Source of the DNA: Lunularia cruciata
Taxonomy: Eukaryota; Streptophyta; Marchantiopsida; Lunulariales; Lunulariaceae
Length of the DNA: 64,000 nt
NCBI GenBank assembly: GCA_948567375.1
Contig: OX419758.1
Span: 54,627,001 to 54,691,000, forward strand
Reading direction: 5' to 3'
The position numbers were made by a program, and so were the translations under genes. Positions 46,400 through 58,844 of the stretch are shown here, in pieces (position 1 is the first letter of the stretch; the number at the start of each line of letters is the position of its first letter). Below the pieces are notes generated by a model. The model was not told the DNA's origin. It saw only the letters and a program-made list of their open reading frames with translations, and made no database searches.

Positions 46400-47458
46400 C
46401 TGGGAAACGGTTGGTTAAGGCGAGGTGATGGGAGGAAACGGCTATAGACGGACCGCGAGGCTTTAACGGCTCTTTTCTACGTAGCGGGCGGACGGGTGCT
46501 GGGTGGGACCGGCCCGCCCCGAACTGCCCCGGCCTCCCTGCCCACTCTGAGATCTCTCTTTCTATCCATGGGGATGGAGAGTGGAGCAGTAAAAGCAGAG
46601 GCGAGTGGGTCGAAAATCACAGTGCAATCCAGTCCACCATGATGCATTAAACTGGTACTACTGCGACTGGTAGTTGTAGTAGTAGTAGTCCTACTGTTGT
46701 TGTATAGAAGCCCAGAAATTTTTCTCTCCTCGTCGTGGTCGACGAGATTTCTTTGCTGAGGTTCTAGGCTGGGCCTGACATTTTCCAACTGGTATACACA
46801 CTCATACACGCGTGCGAGCTTTTGCAGACCCGCGACAGTCAGTCTCCACCTGGATGTGTACTGGTTTCTTGCCATCCCTTTTGTTTTTTTCCTCTTTCCC
46901 AATACTGCCCCTTCTCATCTCTACGTAACTTTCTGTAAGGAGGTGCTCGGAGCTGTGGTAGTGTTGATGGTGGAGAAGCAGGAGCTGCTCCTAACAGCAG
47001 ATCATCAATGAAACATTTCATCGTTTCAGCTCACTTGTAGTGTTGTAGTTTCTCCATTGTCGGTTGCACCCAGCCCAACACCAGCAGGTGAAAAGGAAGG
47101 AAGTCTGAGTTAGGAGAATGAGGGTGTGTGCAGAGTGTTGGGAGGTGGTGGAGGAGGTTCAGTGTCGGTTGTGAAGGCAACACCGATTGCAGAAAGCAGT
47201 TAGCAGGATAGGAAAGGAAAGGAAGCGCATGATTTTCAGCAAGAGACGATGGCGGGGCATCCAGGGGAGCAATGTAGTGATGGGCGACATTGGGGTTTCG
47301 CGCTCACTTGAAGGCTGCTGTGTTTTCTGGGTATCGCCTGTGTCTGATAGATAGCAAGCAGCAACCTGAGGCAGAAGGGACGGAGGGGTACAGGGGAACA
47401 GTAAAAGCAGCAGCAGCAGCGCTCTTCTCCCTCTCTCTCCCCTCTTAGGGGGGAGGGC
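46400..47458 (+). promoter_or_regulatory. Promoter and 5' leader of the receptor-kinase gene
   Basis: GC-richer than the surroundings (a C/G-rich block at about 46485-46545, then polypyrimidine and CAG-repeat sequence just before the ATG). No clear TATA box could be assigned. Long minus-strand frames here (46477-46902, 47236-47553) have low-complexity serine/threonine or proline-rich translations and are rejected as genes. Confidence 0.5.
47229..47354 (+). other. Candidate upstream ORF in the receptor-kinase leader (41 aa)
   Basis: ATG 47229 opens a frame (MIFSKRRWRGIQGSNVVMGD ...) ending at TAG 47352-47354, 104 bp before the main start. A second short overlapping uORF of 20 residues runs 47249-47311 in another frame. 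Whether these are in the transcript depends on the unmapped transcription start. If they are, they could dampen translation of the kinase. Confidence 0.35.
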
Positions 47459-50383
47459 ATGATGGCAGAAAAGGAGTCACTACATTGGGGGCGGTGGGTA
47501 TCATCATCATCACCAGCAGCAGCAACTCTGATCACTATCACATCGGTCCTCATTTTGGTATCGGGAGTAGTGGCTCAGCAAACGGATGTTCCTCAATCTG
47601 AAATTGATGCGCTGCTAGCACTGAAGCGGGGGTTCCAGAATCCCAGTGTCCTGTCCACATGGAACGAGTCGGGCTTCGGTGTGTGCTCCTTCTGGGCGGG
47701 TGTTGAATGTTGGAATGGGCAGGTTTCAAGTATCGCCCTCCCAGCTAAAGGTCTCCGGGGTAGCCTTGCCGAAGAGATTGGAAATCTAACCGGCTTACGC
47801 AAGATATCATTACGTGAAAACTTCATCGGCGGTTCCATTCCCCAATCTCTTGGGACTCTCCCAGCTTTAAAAGTCGTGGCTTTGTTCACAAACCAGCTGA
47901 GTGGTAGCATACCAGCAAATCTTGGCAACTCCTCTGCCCTTCAGCAGCTGGATGTGAGCAACAATCTTCTGAGCGGGCCCATTCCTCCCGGATTAGCTCA
48001 ATCTCCAAGATTGACTTTTATCAACCTTAGTATTAACAACTTATGGGGAGGTTTTCCAACAGACTGGAGCCAGAGTCCGTCCCTCGTATCTATGGGACTG
48101 GCAAAGAACCAGCTTAGTGGGTCCTTACCTGACCAGTGGAATGGGATTAATACCTCCTCGTTGCAGAGAATCGATGTGAGAGAAAATGTTTTTTCTGGTG
48201 GCATCCCTGCTTCCTTGGGAGCTCGTGCGGGTCTTACTGATCTTTTAATGAGCAGTAACCTGTTCGGAGGTAGTATTCCAGCGGAGCTCGGGCAGCTGAG
48301 ACAGATGAGAGTGCTGGACTTGGCTAACAACCAGCTCACAGGTGAGCTTCCGCCGCAGCTTGGGAATATGTCTCTTCTTGTGTATGCAAACTTCGAGAAG
48401 AACTTGTTGGTAGGTCCTATTCCTCCATCTCTTGGGGCTACAAATTTGGCGATCCTTCATTTGTCAAATAACCAACTCAATGGAATTATTCCCGAAGAAA
48501 TTGGCAACTTGACGAAACTTAGGTCCTTGAATGTCAGCTCCAACAACCTTACCGGGTCTCTACCTCAGACTCTAGGGAATTTGACTTCGTTGCAGTTTCT
48601 CATGTTGAATAACAATCAACTCACTGGACCTGTACCAACGGAGCTGGGGAACTTGGCTGTCCTTTCTTCTCTGGACATGTCTTTGAACAACCTCAGTGGT
48701 CGTCTCCCTCTGTCGTTACTCCAGCTTACGAATATGACGGCTTTTAATGTCTCCAACAACAATCTCAGTGGGGCCATTCCTCCATTTCCCCAAGCTTTCA
48801 ACAACAGTGCGTTCTTGGGCAATCCGGGTTTCTGTGGTGTCTCTCCATTTCCTTTATGCCCTGATCCTACAGCTCAAGCTCCTGGTCCCTCCCCCTCCGA
48901 TGACAACCTTCCTATCCGTCTTACACCGAAGAAGAATCGGCTGAGTACCGTTGCCATTGTCTGCATTGCTCTTGGGGCCGCACTGGGATTCTTGGCGATT
49001 ATGTGCCTCTGTTTACTGTTCGTGTATAAACGTAGTAATGACCAGAAAGCTTCAGCAGCGGCTGGAGGAGGCCTCCGATCCGATAAACATCTTGACTTGT
49101 CCATGGATAGCGAAGAAATGGGGGGCAAATTAGTTCACTTTGATGGACCTCTGGCATTCAGCGCAGACCACCTCCTCTGTGCAACTGCAGAAGTACTTGG
49201 AAAGAGCGCTTATGGAACCGTCTACAAAGCAACATTGGAAGATGGAAATATTATCGCTGTGAAACGCTTACGAGAGGGCATCGTCAAAGGTCAAAAGGAA
49301 TTTGAGAGCGAGGTCGGAACTTTGGGCAAGATACGACACCCTAACTTATTGGCATTGCGGGCCTACTATTGGGGTCCCAAGGACGAGAAGCTGCTGGTGT
49401 TCGATTACATGGCCTGTGGAAGCTTGGCTGCCTTTCTGCATGGTAAGCTCTAATACATAGTTAGCGTTCTTCCAAAACAAGTTGGCTCTTTCTCATTACA
49501 ATATATCTCTTCCATCCTGTCACAATGGAGTTTTATTCCAGGAGCTTGCACAGGCATAACTGTCTTATCTTTCAACAACATAGCTCAATACATATGAGTC
49601 ACATTCTTTTTTTCGGACGGAGAGTTGCAGAGTAGCAGTTCCGTACCTGATGAGTAATATTACAGTAGTTGTCTAGATTATTGATTTGTAGGTTTCTTAT
49701 GTAATGAATTGACCCAACTCGTGAATGTGGATACGTTTGGATTGGCGCATCATGCAGCTAGGGGGCCAGAAACTCCATTGACGTGGGAAACGAGAATCAA
49801 GATATCGATGGGCGCGGCAAGGGGTCTAGGATTTTTACACGAGAGTGAGAATATCATTCACGGGAATCTCACAGCGAGCAATATTTTATTGGACGGGAGA
49901 ATGAATGCTAGAATAAGCGATTACGGACTCGCAAGGCTGATGACACCCCAGGCGATGTCGGGACTGATGGCGACGGCAGGAACCCTGGGATATCGGGCGC
50001 CTGAGCTTGCGAAAACGAAGAAGGCGACTTCGAAATCAGATGTTTACAGCTTCGGCATTGTGCTTCTCGAGCTTTTGACAGGAAAAGCGCCAGTGGAGCA
50101 GTCATCCTCTGATAGCGGCATGGACCTAGCAGAATGGGTGTCTTCGGTGGTGAAAGAGGAATGGACATCGGAGGTCTTTGATGTGGAGATCATCAAGGGA
50201 GCGGCACCGCACCAAGAGGAAGAGATGATGAACACCTTGCAGCTTGCCTTAGTCTGTGTAAATACTGCTCCAAACCAAAGACCAGAAATGGAAGATGTGG
50301 TGCGGCAGTTGGAGGAGATTAGACCCGACCTTCGATCATCGCCAGAATCAGAATTAGCCTCTGGCCCTGATACGAAGAAATGA
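47459..50383 (+). CDS. LRR receptor-like kinase of the IMK2/IMK3 (MRLK) type
   Basis: Two exons, 47459-49442 and 49758-50383, joined in [15 protein letters not shown], giving 869 residues. The start is ATG 47459 (a second ATG follows at once). A signal peptide (about 20-39) precedes an LRRNT region with CSFWAGVEC, then about 13 plant LRRs (about 88-430, GSIPxxLGxLxxLxxLxxxxNxLxG). A proline-rich stretch and one transmembrane helix (about 495-522, [20 protein letters not shown]) lead to a kinase domain. The glycine loop is [14 protein letters not shown], and the ATP-binding lysine is K602 (IAVKRL). The catalytic loop reads HGNLTASN, so the HRD Asp is Asn698, and the DFG motif is DYG (716-718). 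These deviations, plus [22 protein letters not shown] and [12 protein letters not shown], are hallmarks of the IMK2/IMK3 clade, whose members sit at the plasma membrane and include shoot-meristem kinases. It probably signals with weak or no phosphotransfer. Confidence 0.93.
49443..49757 (+). other. Single intron of the receptor-kinase gene
   Basis: GTAAGC donor at 49443 and TGCAG acceptor ending 49757, 315 bp. The splice restores FLHARGPET, the sequence conserved in IMK-type kinases, and keeps phase 1 (last exon base G at 49442). Confidence 0.9.
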
Positions 50384-53300
50384 TTCACAAAGGAGTTGCA
50401 GAGCAGAAATTAGTTTTTGTAGATGTATCAATTACGGGCTTTATTTCTTCGGCCTTCCTCCGATGTGAATAAGCCTTTTTATTGTAGCCATTCTTTCTTG
50501 TAGCAAGCAGCATCATCATCATCATCACCTGATTGTTTAGTCAACCTTCTAATTTATTACAGAGTAGGATCACGATTCTTGGATGATCAAGTCAGTCAGT
50601 CACCATTTGTAGCGCGGTTTCCATTATCATTATCTCCAGTAGAAACCCTGTTCGGAACTTTGCCGCTTAGATTCTTAGCAATTTTGTGATGTTCGCGACA
50701 TTGAAGACGGCCTTTTCACTCCTATACCAAAAATGAATCTGCTGATGAAGAAGAGAAGGAGTTCGTATGCTACCCTCCGACATTGTACGACAAGTAGGTG
50801 TCGAAGACGCCACTCTGTTCATATTTTTGGTACAATTTGTAATTGATATCACCTCCTCCTACTGATTTCTCCTCTGCGGCACGCACTGCGCCTCTTCACC
50901 CTCTTGTTCTTATGCATGGACGGATGGACTAACAACCTCCACCTACTTTCCAGCTGATGATGAAGGGTCTCATTGATGGGATAACTCACCGTGTGCTTGC
51001 TGCTCTAGGTTCCCTTCCGCTTGTGGCTAGCTCCTCGCAGTAAAAGTGCACAGGACGTAACTTTTGCTGACTTCAGTCGCTTTCTCCAGAGTAGTGGGCA
51101 CAGTAGCTGGGGACTTGTCATTTAAACTTCACCATTACTGTGGGGTTTCACCTTTCTTCTTACCACGTGCATGATATCAGGGACCGGCTCCGATCGATTT
51201 ATTCTTCTCGAAGCGCCCCAGGAGAAAACCGACAACAGCAGGGATGGAACATACATTTACCATCTGACAGTGATGCCGGGCACCAGTTACAGTAGTCAGT
51301 CCGTATCGTGCCTGTCATGGTAATCTGCCAGCTTGCTTCCACAAGGACTTTAACATTTTACTCAGTACACGGTTGTGAGTAATAGAACGGCTTTCATCCG
51401 TGTCGTAGAAGTCGTTGTAAGTAGTCGCCTGGGAACGGAGGTTGGAAGGCAGGAGGGGCACGCAGCTATGATGACGCATCTTCTCAGGTCCCTTCTTAAT
51501 TGCATTTGTCCTGTCTGGAAGAAGAATCCTATGCTCCCCGGTGCTGTCCAATTGTTTTGCTCATAGAACTCGTACCTTTCCCGAACGAAACCAAATAGAG
51601 TGGAGTGACCATTGGCTTAGAGATGGCTGTAAAGGATGTACCAAGGACCCAAGTGTGTGTGAACTGACGGAACGGGTTTGGAGTCGAAGAGTCCCACACA
51701 ATTGGTCGTTCAACAGTCATCATCTCCTTACTGTTACCGTTGGTGTCCATTAGAGAAAATCTCGCGCCAGCCAGCCAGCGTGCAGTAAGGTTGGGAGGAT
51801 ATAATGGTTGCAAAGCACCTCCCTTGAACGAGCCTCAGGCCCTCATACCGCCAGACCACCATAATGGTGCCGGATGAATCATAATCAACATCGGTGCTTG
51901 CGGGACGCTCTCTGCTCTGCATCCATACACCAATCTGTCCACAACTCGGCAGGTTCTCTTATGCTTAACAATTCCGCTTCCATCCGCAGAAACTGGTCTG
52001 GGAGAAGAGCACGTAAGACTTACTTACGCACGGAAGTGGCACACCGTGAATATCTCCAGCATCCGGTCACTTCTGCAGAAATCGGACAACGGAGATTGAT
52101 TGCACTCGATTAATTGCACAAATTTTTTTGACTGATCTCGAGAAGAACGGTCCGCAGAAACTAAAATTGAAATTGAAACAAAAATTCTCCACTCGGATGG
52201 CTCATCTTTTAAGAACCGAAAACTGACGTGCAGAGCACCACTTACGAACTGAGTGAAAACGCAGAGAATGCCCACTTGTTTATAGGATAGAATCACCGAT
52301 CCAAGGAAGCTACATGCAGGGTTTAGACTCAGGACAACGATCACCAAGAAAAGAGATGACGATTTAGGGTGTAAATCCGCATGTCTGGTAATTCCTCGTT
52401 TGGAATTCACCTGCCGCTCACGATATAATCAGGAACATGCAACTTAATTATCGAAAACAAATCTTGCTCTCAGCAAATGAACCTGTCAGTAAAGCTGTAA
52501 AGTAGATGACAATAGATATTGGATTCTCAGGTCAGATGAACGTGAGTTTTGGCGGACCAATGTGAGTCTACAACCGTCAACATTGTAGCCTGACCATGAT
52601 CAGATCAGCCCATGTGGATTTAACCAGAGGTAAGTCTAGGGTCTCGACGGTCAATTCTTGGGAATCGAGAGAGCTATACCCCTGTAGTCTGTCATTGTTC
52701 TCTCGTACTGTATACCGTAGTAGAATGCCAGCATCATCACGTGGGTAAGTATTTATGAGATTATATAGTTACCGCTTTTCATCCTTGTGCGGAGAACGTA
52801 AAAGTAAATGCTTGTCTTTGTTCTACGCGTTATACATCTACGGAAACTGTAGATGGAAAGGTCCACGTCATGAAGTATATACATAGTATACGCGGAAAGC
52901 ACACAAACACAGTGGCAATTAGTCAAGGTCATGAATCTTAATATTCTAGAGTAAGATAATTTTGCACTTTGGATTATGGAGTCAAGATTATACTAATTTG
53001 TTAGGTCCAGTACAATGGTTCCGACTTATCTTAGGTGTGTGTGGTAGGGCATATTTCTCATATCGATAGCCCCATTTTATCTGTTTTATCTCACCCTTGT
53101 AAGGCTTGCCGGGCTCTTCCCATCAATCGTGTTTTTCTTACTTATTAAATGAAAAGTCGCTGAAGGAACTAAAGCAGAAACTGATAAATTTTAGAGAATT
53201 CGATAACCAGGATCATCAATTTCTACATCCTTGAAGGGTGAATCTAAAGTGTGTAAATATTGTTGTTGCAAAGGAGAATCAACTAATTACTACTTTTATT

Positions 53301-54262
53301 CATGAACTAAAATACTGGAAAAAAACAATTTAATTAGTAGATATTAATGAAGATGAAAAAAAAAAAATCCAATTCTACTACCAATAGCCACTTTTTAAGC
53401 TAGAACACAACATCATGAGTGACGGCTGCGAAAGAGATTGGAACTCCGCATTGGAAATGGGGCTTGCATCAGGAAGCAAGAGCGAGGAAGGTAAGAAAAG
53501 CTCAACATGTCAAAATCAGCCTTGCGATTTATTCAGTGGAAGAAATTCAAGTGCGAGCATATAAGTTAAGATATTGGAGCTTAGAGTAAAGGTTGTCCAT
53601 CTCAAGCCCAAGGTGTAGAGAACACAGAGGAAGAGGTGCCAGTTTCTATCCAAATTGAGCAATAGCATATGAATGTCTCCAAATAGAAACTAAGTGACCA
53701 GGTACTGAATCGTCTCATTCAATGTTCGCTAACTCTCACTTCCTTCGACAATAAAGCAATCGTTGTCTTTGCAATGTGATGTAACCCGATGAACTCTTCG
53801 AGCTTTTTGATGCAATTAAATTTGTGTAATGGGAGGAATGTTGGATTTAAGGTTTCAAATTCAAGAAGATCACACATCCACGATCAAATTATTTAAGCTC
53901 CGAATCCACCAACAATAAGGAATCAAGGCGGACTGGTGGGGTTGATTCCGAAGACAAAGGCTTTTCTCTAAGTGAGTCTTTTGAAGAGAATAAATTAGTG
54001 GAAGAGCTTAGTTCCAATTATGGGGCCAGTAGGGGGTTTCAGATTTGAAGTCGACGGATACTTACTGTGGACATTTCGTGACATCCATAAAATATTTGAT
54101 GGGCACCCATAAAGAAGAACTAATAAGTAATGGAATCGTCCTCTAAAATTTTAGGGTTTACAAAATTTCGAGCAAGGTCAAAATTTCAAATTTACTAGGA
54201 ACAGTTTTGTGGGTAATTCCGTAACTGGCAAAAGCCATGGGTCACGTTTTAGAAGATTACCC

Positions 54263-54266
<4 letters not shown>

Positions 54267-54313
<47 letters not shown>
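54267..54313. repeat. TA dinucleotide microsatellite
   Basis: About 23 uninterrupted TA units. Confidence 0.97.
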
Positions 54314-54316
<3 letters not shown>

Positions 54317-55049
54317 GGCTATGGAATTTTACCCGTAAAACCCCCATAAAACTTTTACAGACTGTCCGTAAACTTTTGTCCAGATATTTATTGAACCTAG
54401 AAAAACTAAAAGTGAAACCCCCTAGTATTGTGGGGCTTAGAAGGAGACAAGGCCACTAAGCAAGCTCCCACTCCTACTCTTAGGAATGGAGTAAAGTAAC
54501 AACTTTAATATGGTCTAGAAGAACCACATTAAATTGGTCCAGTTGTACCAAATTCTATTGCAGAATTTAGCAAAGGCCAAACGGAAGAAGAATGTGGTTC
54601 AACTGAATTATAGATAAAGTGTAGACAAAGTATATGATTATTAAAAATATGGGGCTTTACTAGTCCTTCATTTACTCATGTTTGTTTGAAACACCACTTG
54701 AGGTAAAGTCTAAATTATGTGTCATTACAAATCACTAATCCCAATTTGGTAAGAAGGCTATTGGTGAGAAGGTCACCTTGCAAGTCCTTTATTTTATCTT
54801 ATCTTATGAGTACTACCAACTAGATGAGCAGAAGTGATGTGCAGGTTTGGATGGATGCTCTTGTTAGTAGAAATCCACAAAGGAAGGAAATGGGGTAGAA
54901 ATCAAAATCAGTAGTCTTACTACACAAGAATACTAATATATGTGGTGGAGCTAATGTAAATGGATCAAAATTAGACCAAATTGAGTGCTTCAATTTGTAT
55001 GCATAAGGCTCAAATACAAAGTCGAAAAACCAACAAAATACAATAAAGG

Positions 55050-55500
55050 TGACAAGCCTTAAGATAAGGGCAAGTCAATTAAAGTGAAATAGAGCAAGAA
55101 CAAACCGTTCACAAAGTCCCAAAATTTGAAGGTTCAAGGAATGATGTGGCTTCCACATTATCTAAATTCAAGACTATATAAGCTAAAGAAGTGGAGTTTG
55201 GATGATGATAATGAGTAACATTATGAAGCCAAGCACTTAAAGCTTGAAAGGAAGTAAACAAAGATAAACTTAAGATAAGAGCGCGTCAATTGAAGTGAGG
55301 TGAAGTACAGTAAAGTAGGAACAAGCCGTTCACAAAGTCCCAAAATTCGAAAGTACAAGAGATGATATGGCTTCCATGCTACCAAAATTCAAGACTATAT
55401 AAGCTAAAGAGAAGGTGGAGTCGTTAAAGAAGAGGAGTTTGGATGATGATAAGGAGAAACATTATGAAGCAAAGCACTTAGAGCATCAAAGAGGTAAACT
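55050..55500. repeat. Tandem duplication, unit about 210-230 bp
   Basis: The unit at about 55050-55258 is repeated at 55262-55500. Shared boxes in order are CTTAAGATAAG, CGTTCACAAAGTCCCAAAAT, GATGAT-TGGCTTCCA, TTCAAGACTATATAAGCTAA, GAGTTTGGATGATGATAA and AACATTATGAAGC. The second unit has a short insertion (about 20 bp) before GAGTTTGG. Confidence 0.85.
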
Positions 55501-57420
55501 AATATGACCAAAAAAAATGTCTTGATTAAGATTAATATCTTGAAGGAGGAGAAGAGTCTAAGCATGATCTTTGAAGAAGAATTCTGGACTAGGTACAAAG
55601 AAGCTTTTGGGCTATAGGATGACCAAGCAATACTTTGAGCAAGTTGAATGAGTGAAGTTTTGATATAATAAAGTGTTTGAAAATTTTGATTTGTATGGCA
55701 ATGCAAGAACACCACTTTTTGGAATCTTAAATCCATTGAAATACTAATAAGTTTTAATTTTAATCAACTATTTCTTGTCATACTTTGCATACATGATCAT
55801 TTTGTTCAACATCTTCACAATTCATATCTTTTTATGCTTCATCTACATGATCAGCTATTCAATAATTTTAATTTTTATATCTCATTATGCATCATTCAAA
55901 CAATTGACTATTATCCTTTTTTTATTTTTTATTTTTTCTTTCCAATGCAAGCTCATTGAATTTTGTTCAACTTTGCATGAAACTAGAATTTGAAGCTCAT
56001 TTAATATGCTTTATAAGAAAATAAACTTATAATACCTTCACACATCAAACAAAAATTTACATTAAATTTTATAACAGCAAAAATAAATTTGTTAATCATA
56101 ATCTTGAAAAAAATTACTTTGCTTTATTGGGTTCTACTTTGCTAATATATTAATTAGGAATCTTTTTCTTAACTTGTTTTGATTATATTTCTAGGTCCAT
56201 TCATAATTTCTTGGTGCATGACTTGCCATGTTCTAATGCAAAAAGTTGGTCATAAGTGGTACTATACTAAAGTAATTCAACTTTTTGTTTTTAAATAAGA
56301 TCAAAGTGCTTCTACAACTTACTCTACTTCATTTTCAAACCGTCAATTCACCACTTCATCTCACTCAACGTCCATTGATCATTGCACTCAATGATTCTAA
56401 TCTACTTTGCTACAAGTTCATGATCTGGGATTTTGATTCATTGAAGCCACTCAAATTGTATTCCTCTGTGGTTCTGTAGCTAGAATCTTACAAAAAGTAC
56501 TTAAAATCATCTTAATTATGCATGAAATTTTGTTGGTAGTAAATTTTGACCATGAAATCAGTCAAATTATGATACTAATACTTAGGGTAACAATGCTCTA
56601 TGTATATGAAAAGACCATTATAGTGTATTAGCACAATATTCATTTTTTATGCATAGTGTTTTCAGATGGCACTAAATCCTACAAAGGTTGCCATCCACAA
56701 ACTTTGATTATTTAAGGAGATAAGGAATCAACTAAGCTAGCTTTGCTCTTTGTACAATAGATGGGCATTAAATTTCATTTATAAGACCTCCATTGATACA
56801 AGAAGCAATGAAAAATTATCACCACAACTTGTATAATGGATCCAATTCCATCATTGAGAGTCCAAATAGATGTTATTATTATGCTTCACGTAGACTAAGA
56901 AATTAAGTTCTTAACTCAAGGATGAGTATAGATGAACAACAAGAAAGAATAAGTTGAATTGCAATCCCAAACTGATGCTTGGATAGTTGAATAGACTCCT
57001 ACAATACAGTTTATGTTATTCTTTTTGCCCAAAGCTTGTCAAATTCTTTAATTTGTATGGTATAACACTATAACTATAGATTAGAAACACCTTGACATGA
57101 TCAAAAATGTACTACTACTTTTCTTATGAGAGTTGAATTGGTTGAAACAAGTCAATGCAATCTACAAATTCCAAGCTTGCCATTATAAAAAACAACATAA
57201 ATTCAGTTCTCTCAAGGTATCCCCTTCACTATTATACAAGAAGATATTTGACTTGCTATCACTTTTCTTGAACTTCATATCCTTTCTATCTAGCATCTAA
57301 TCTTAAGATATTTGCTATTGCATACACTAAAATTCACTTTTCTTTTGTAGATGATTAGAAAATGCAACACCAAGTTCAAATCAAAACATGCCTTCTAGAA
57401 CTTAGATCTTCATAACCTAC

Positions 57421-57780
57421 ATTCAAACACCATCTCCATTCTTCAATTTTGAGAGTAGCTTTCTTCCATAGAAGAGCTTCATATCCATTTTATAGTTAGC
57501 ATGATCAGGAGACTAAGTAAAGGTCCAAAGACTATAGAATGAGCTCAATATCACTTCCTCCTCCTTTCCATGAAGATGAAGATGACAACCTAATTCTAGA
57601 AATTGGACAATAGCAAGCTACATTTAATCACCATCTCCATTCTTCAATTTGGGTATAGTTTATTTCCATCAAATAGCTTAGTATGAGCTTTGTCTCTAGA
57701 ATGATCAAGAGGTCCAAAGATGATGGAATGAGCTCATATTTACTTCCTTCCTCCCTTCTATTGGGATATTGAGCCCTAAA
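57421..57780. repeat. Tandem duplication, unit about 190 bp
   Basis: About 57421-57600 and 57620-57780 share CACCATCTCCATTCTTCAAT, TTTCCAT-AA-AGCTT, AGTAGCATGATCA-like spacing, AGGTCCAAAGA and GAATGAGCTCA, followed by a CTTCCTCC run. Confidence 0.75.
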
Positions 57781-58100
57781 TTGCTATAGAATATTAAAAA
57801 AAGTGGACATAATATTGTTTCTTGCTAAAAATACCTATTATTCCATGAATACTACATTGATAAGTAGCATAATATTGGTATAAGCAGATTAATATTGGTT
57901 CCCAAATATAGATATAAAATCATAAAAAAATTTTAAGCTTATGGACCTTGATATTGGTATTGTACACTAAACTGAAATAGAATATCAAGCAAGTGAAAAT
58001 GATATTTTATCTTGCTAAAAGTACCTATATGTCATAACTATTACTTGATAAGTAGCATAATATTGGTATCAAGTAGCTTAATATTGCTTGCTAAATAGAG
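57770..58100. repeat. Tandem duplication, unit about 170 bp
   Basis: Two copies (about 57770-57935 and 57950-58100) share AATAGAATAT, TCTTGCTAAAA, TACCTAT, TTGATAAGTAGCATAATATT and GGTAT-AAG with a TTAATATTG box, then a CAAATA-AGATATA box. Confidence 0.7.
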
Positions 58101-58155
58101 ATATACAATTATTAACTAGAAACAGGAAATTAACCACCAAGAATTTATGAAAGAG

Positions 58156-58557
58156 TGTAAAAGATTGAATCCGAGGAGAGAAATAGGAGAATGGAAACTC
58201 ACATTGGGACACTTGAATGAGGCAAAACTCCAAATGCCTAGCATGAGCTTCGGCTTTGGTATTTATAGGTAGCATACAAGACCCTTGAAGCTTCTAAAGA
58301 AGCTTCCTTGAGCCACTTTCTTGGAGTGCAAGCCAAGTTAACCAGGAAGCTTCTCAAGAAGCTTCCTTCTAGAAGCCGCCTACTTGGCGTGCAAGCTAAG
58401 CTAGTTAGAAGCTTCCTTCTAGAAACTACCTGCTTAGGGCACAAGATAACTAGTTGGGAAGCTTCCCAAGAATCTACTAGAATATTCTAGGCTATTTTGT
58501 CTTATTCTCTACTTTGTAAGCCCGACTAACTTTGTCGCTAAACTCCATATTGTTACA
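58156..58557 (-). repeat. 3' LTR of chromovirus D
   Basis: 402 bp. On the minus strand it starts TGTAACAATATGG and ends CTTTTACA. TATAAATA (minus strand) lies at about 58259-58267. Upstream on that strand are GAAGCTTC palindromes and GAATATTC near 58476-58490. Compared with the 5' LTR it lacks one GAAGCTTCTA unit and a second short unit near 58470. Confidence 0.95.
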
Positions 58558-58561
58558 TATT

Positions 58562-58840
58562 CCCCCGCCGCTAGTTGATGACATCCTCGTCGCCAGTGAA
58601 GCTTCAAATTCCTTGATGGCCGTTTGTGCATTTTGGAGGTGGGAAAGAGGTTCCCATGTGGCATCATGAAGGGGATACCCTTTCCAAAGGACCTTGTACT
58701 CTGTATGTTGGTGATGGCCTTGTTGAATATGGCAGTGCGCAAGGATACCGTCAACTTTGTACTCCTCATGATCATTGATAGGGACAAGAAGAAGGGGAGG
58801 TTGGACTCTAGAGGAAAAGGAAGGGGGTTTAGGAACAAAG
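58562..58840 (-). pseudogene. Chromodomain of chromovirus D
   Basis: The frame 58492-58887 reads EEYKVDGILAHCHIQQ, then TEYKVLWKGYPLHDATWEPL and SHLQNAQTAIKEFEA, a chromodomain (pattern EYLVKWKGYxxxxxTWEPxxxLxxAxxxIxxFE). The domain is thought to target integration to modified histones. The frame passes the polypurine tract (GGCGGGGGAATA) and reads about 65 bp into the 3' LTR before stopping. Confidence 0.9.
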
Positions 58841-58844
58841 GGTT

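Larger units (their letters stand above)
39803..46400. other. Region without a recognisable gene
   Basis: Base composition is less AT-rich than in the transposon zones, and several frames of 100-200 codons occur on both strands (for example 41426-42052 + and 41940-42380 +). None has a domain, signal, splice pattern or repeat structure I recognise, and overlapping frames of similar length on both strands argue for chance. Possible extra exons of the upstream gene lie at 40291-40335 and from 40542. The region holds a strong foldback (43493-43563) and a tandem duplication (45598-45850). Confidence 0.4.
50384..58150. other. Gene-poor region downstream of the receptor kinase
   Basis: 50384-50600 is probable 3' UTR, with a CAT/ATC trinucleotide run near 50505-50526. 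50600-53400 has only short frames without domains. 53400-58150 is AT-rich with a TA microsatellite (54267-54313), tandem duplications at 55050-55500, 57421-57780 and 57770-58100, and no recognisable coding sequence. Confidence 0.5.

Noticed and set aside
46477-47553. Minus-strand frames of 141 and 105 codons upstream of the receptor kinase
   Set aside because: Low-complexity Ser/Thr/Pro-rich translations antisense to the kinase leader, with no domain.
47593-49128. Several minus-strand frames of 65-113 codons inside the receptor-kinase exon
   Set aside because: Shadows of the real coding strand caused by LRR codon bias.
58238-58490. Short frames on both strands with repeated KLLKKL/ACTPR-type peptides
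   Set aside because: They are translations of the palindromic GAAGCTTC repeats in the LTR.
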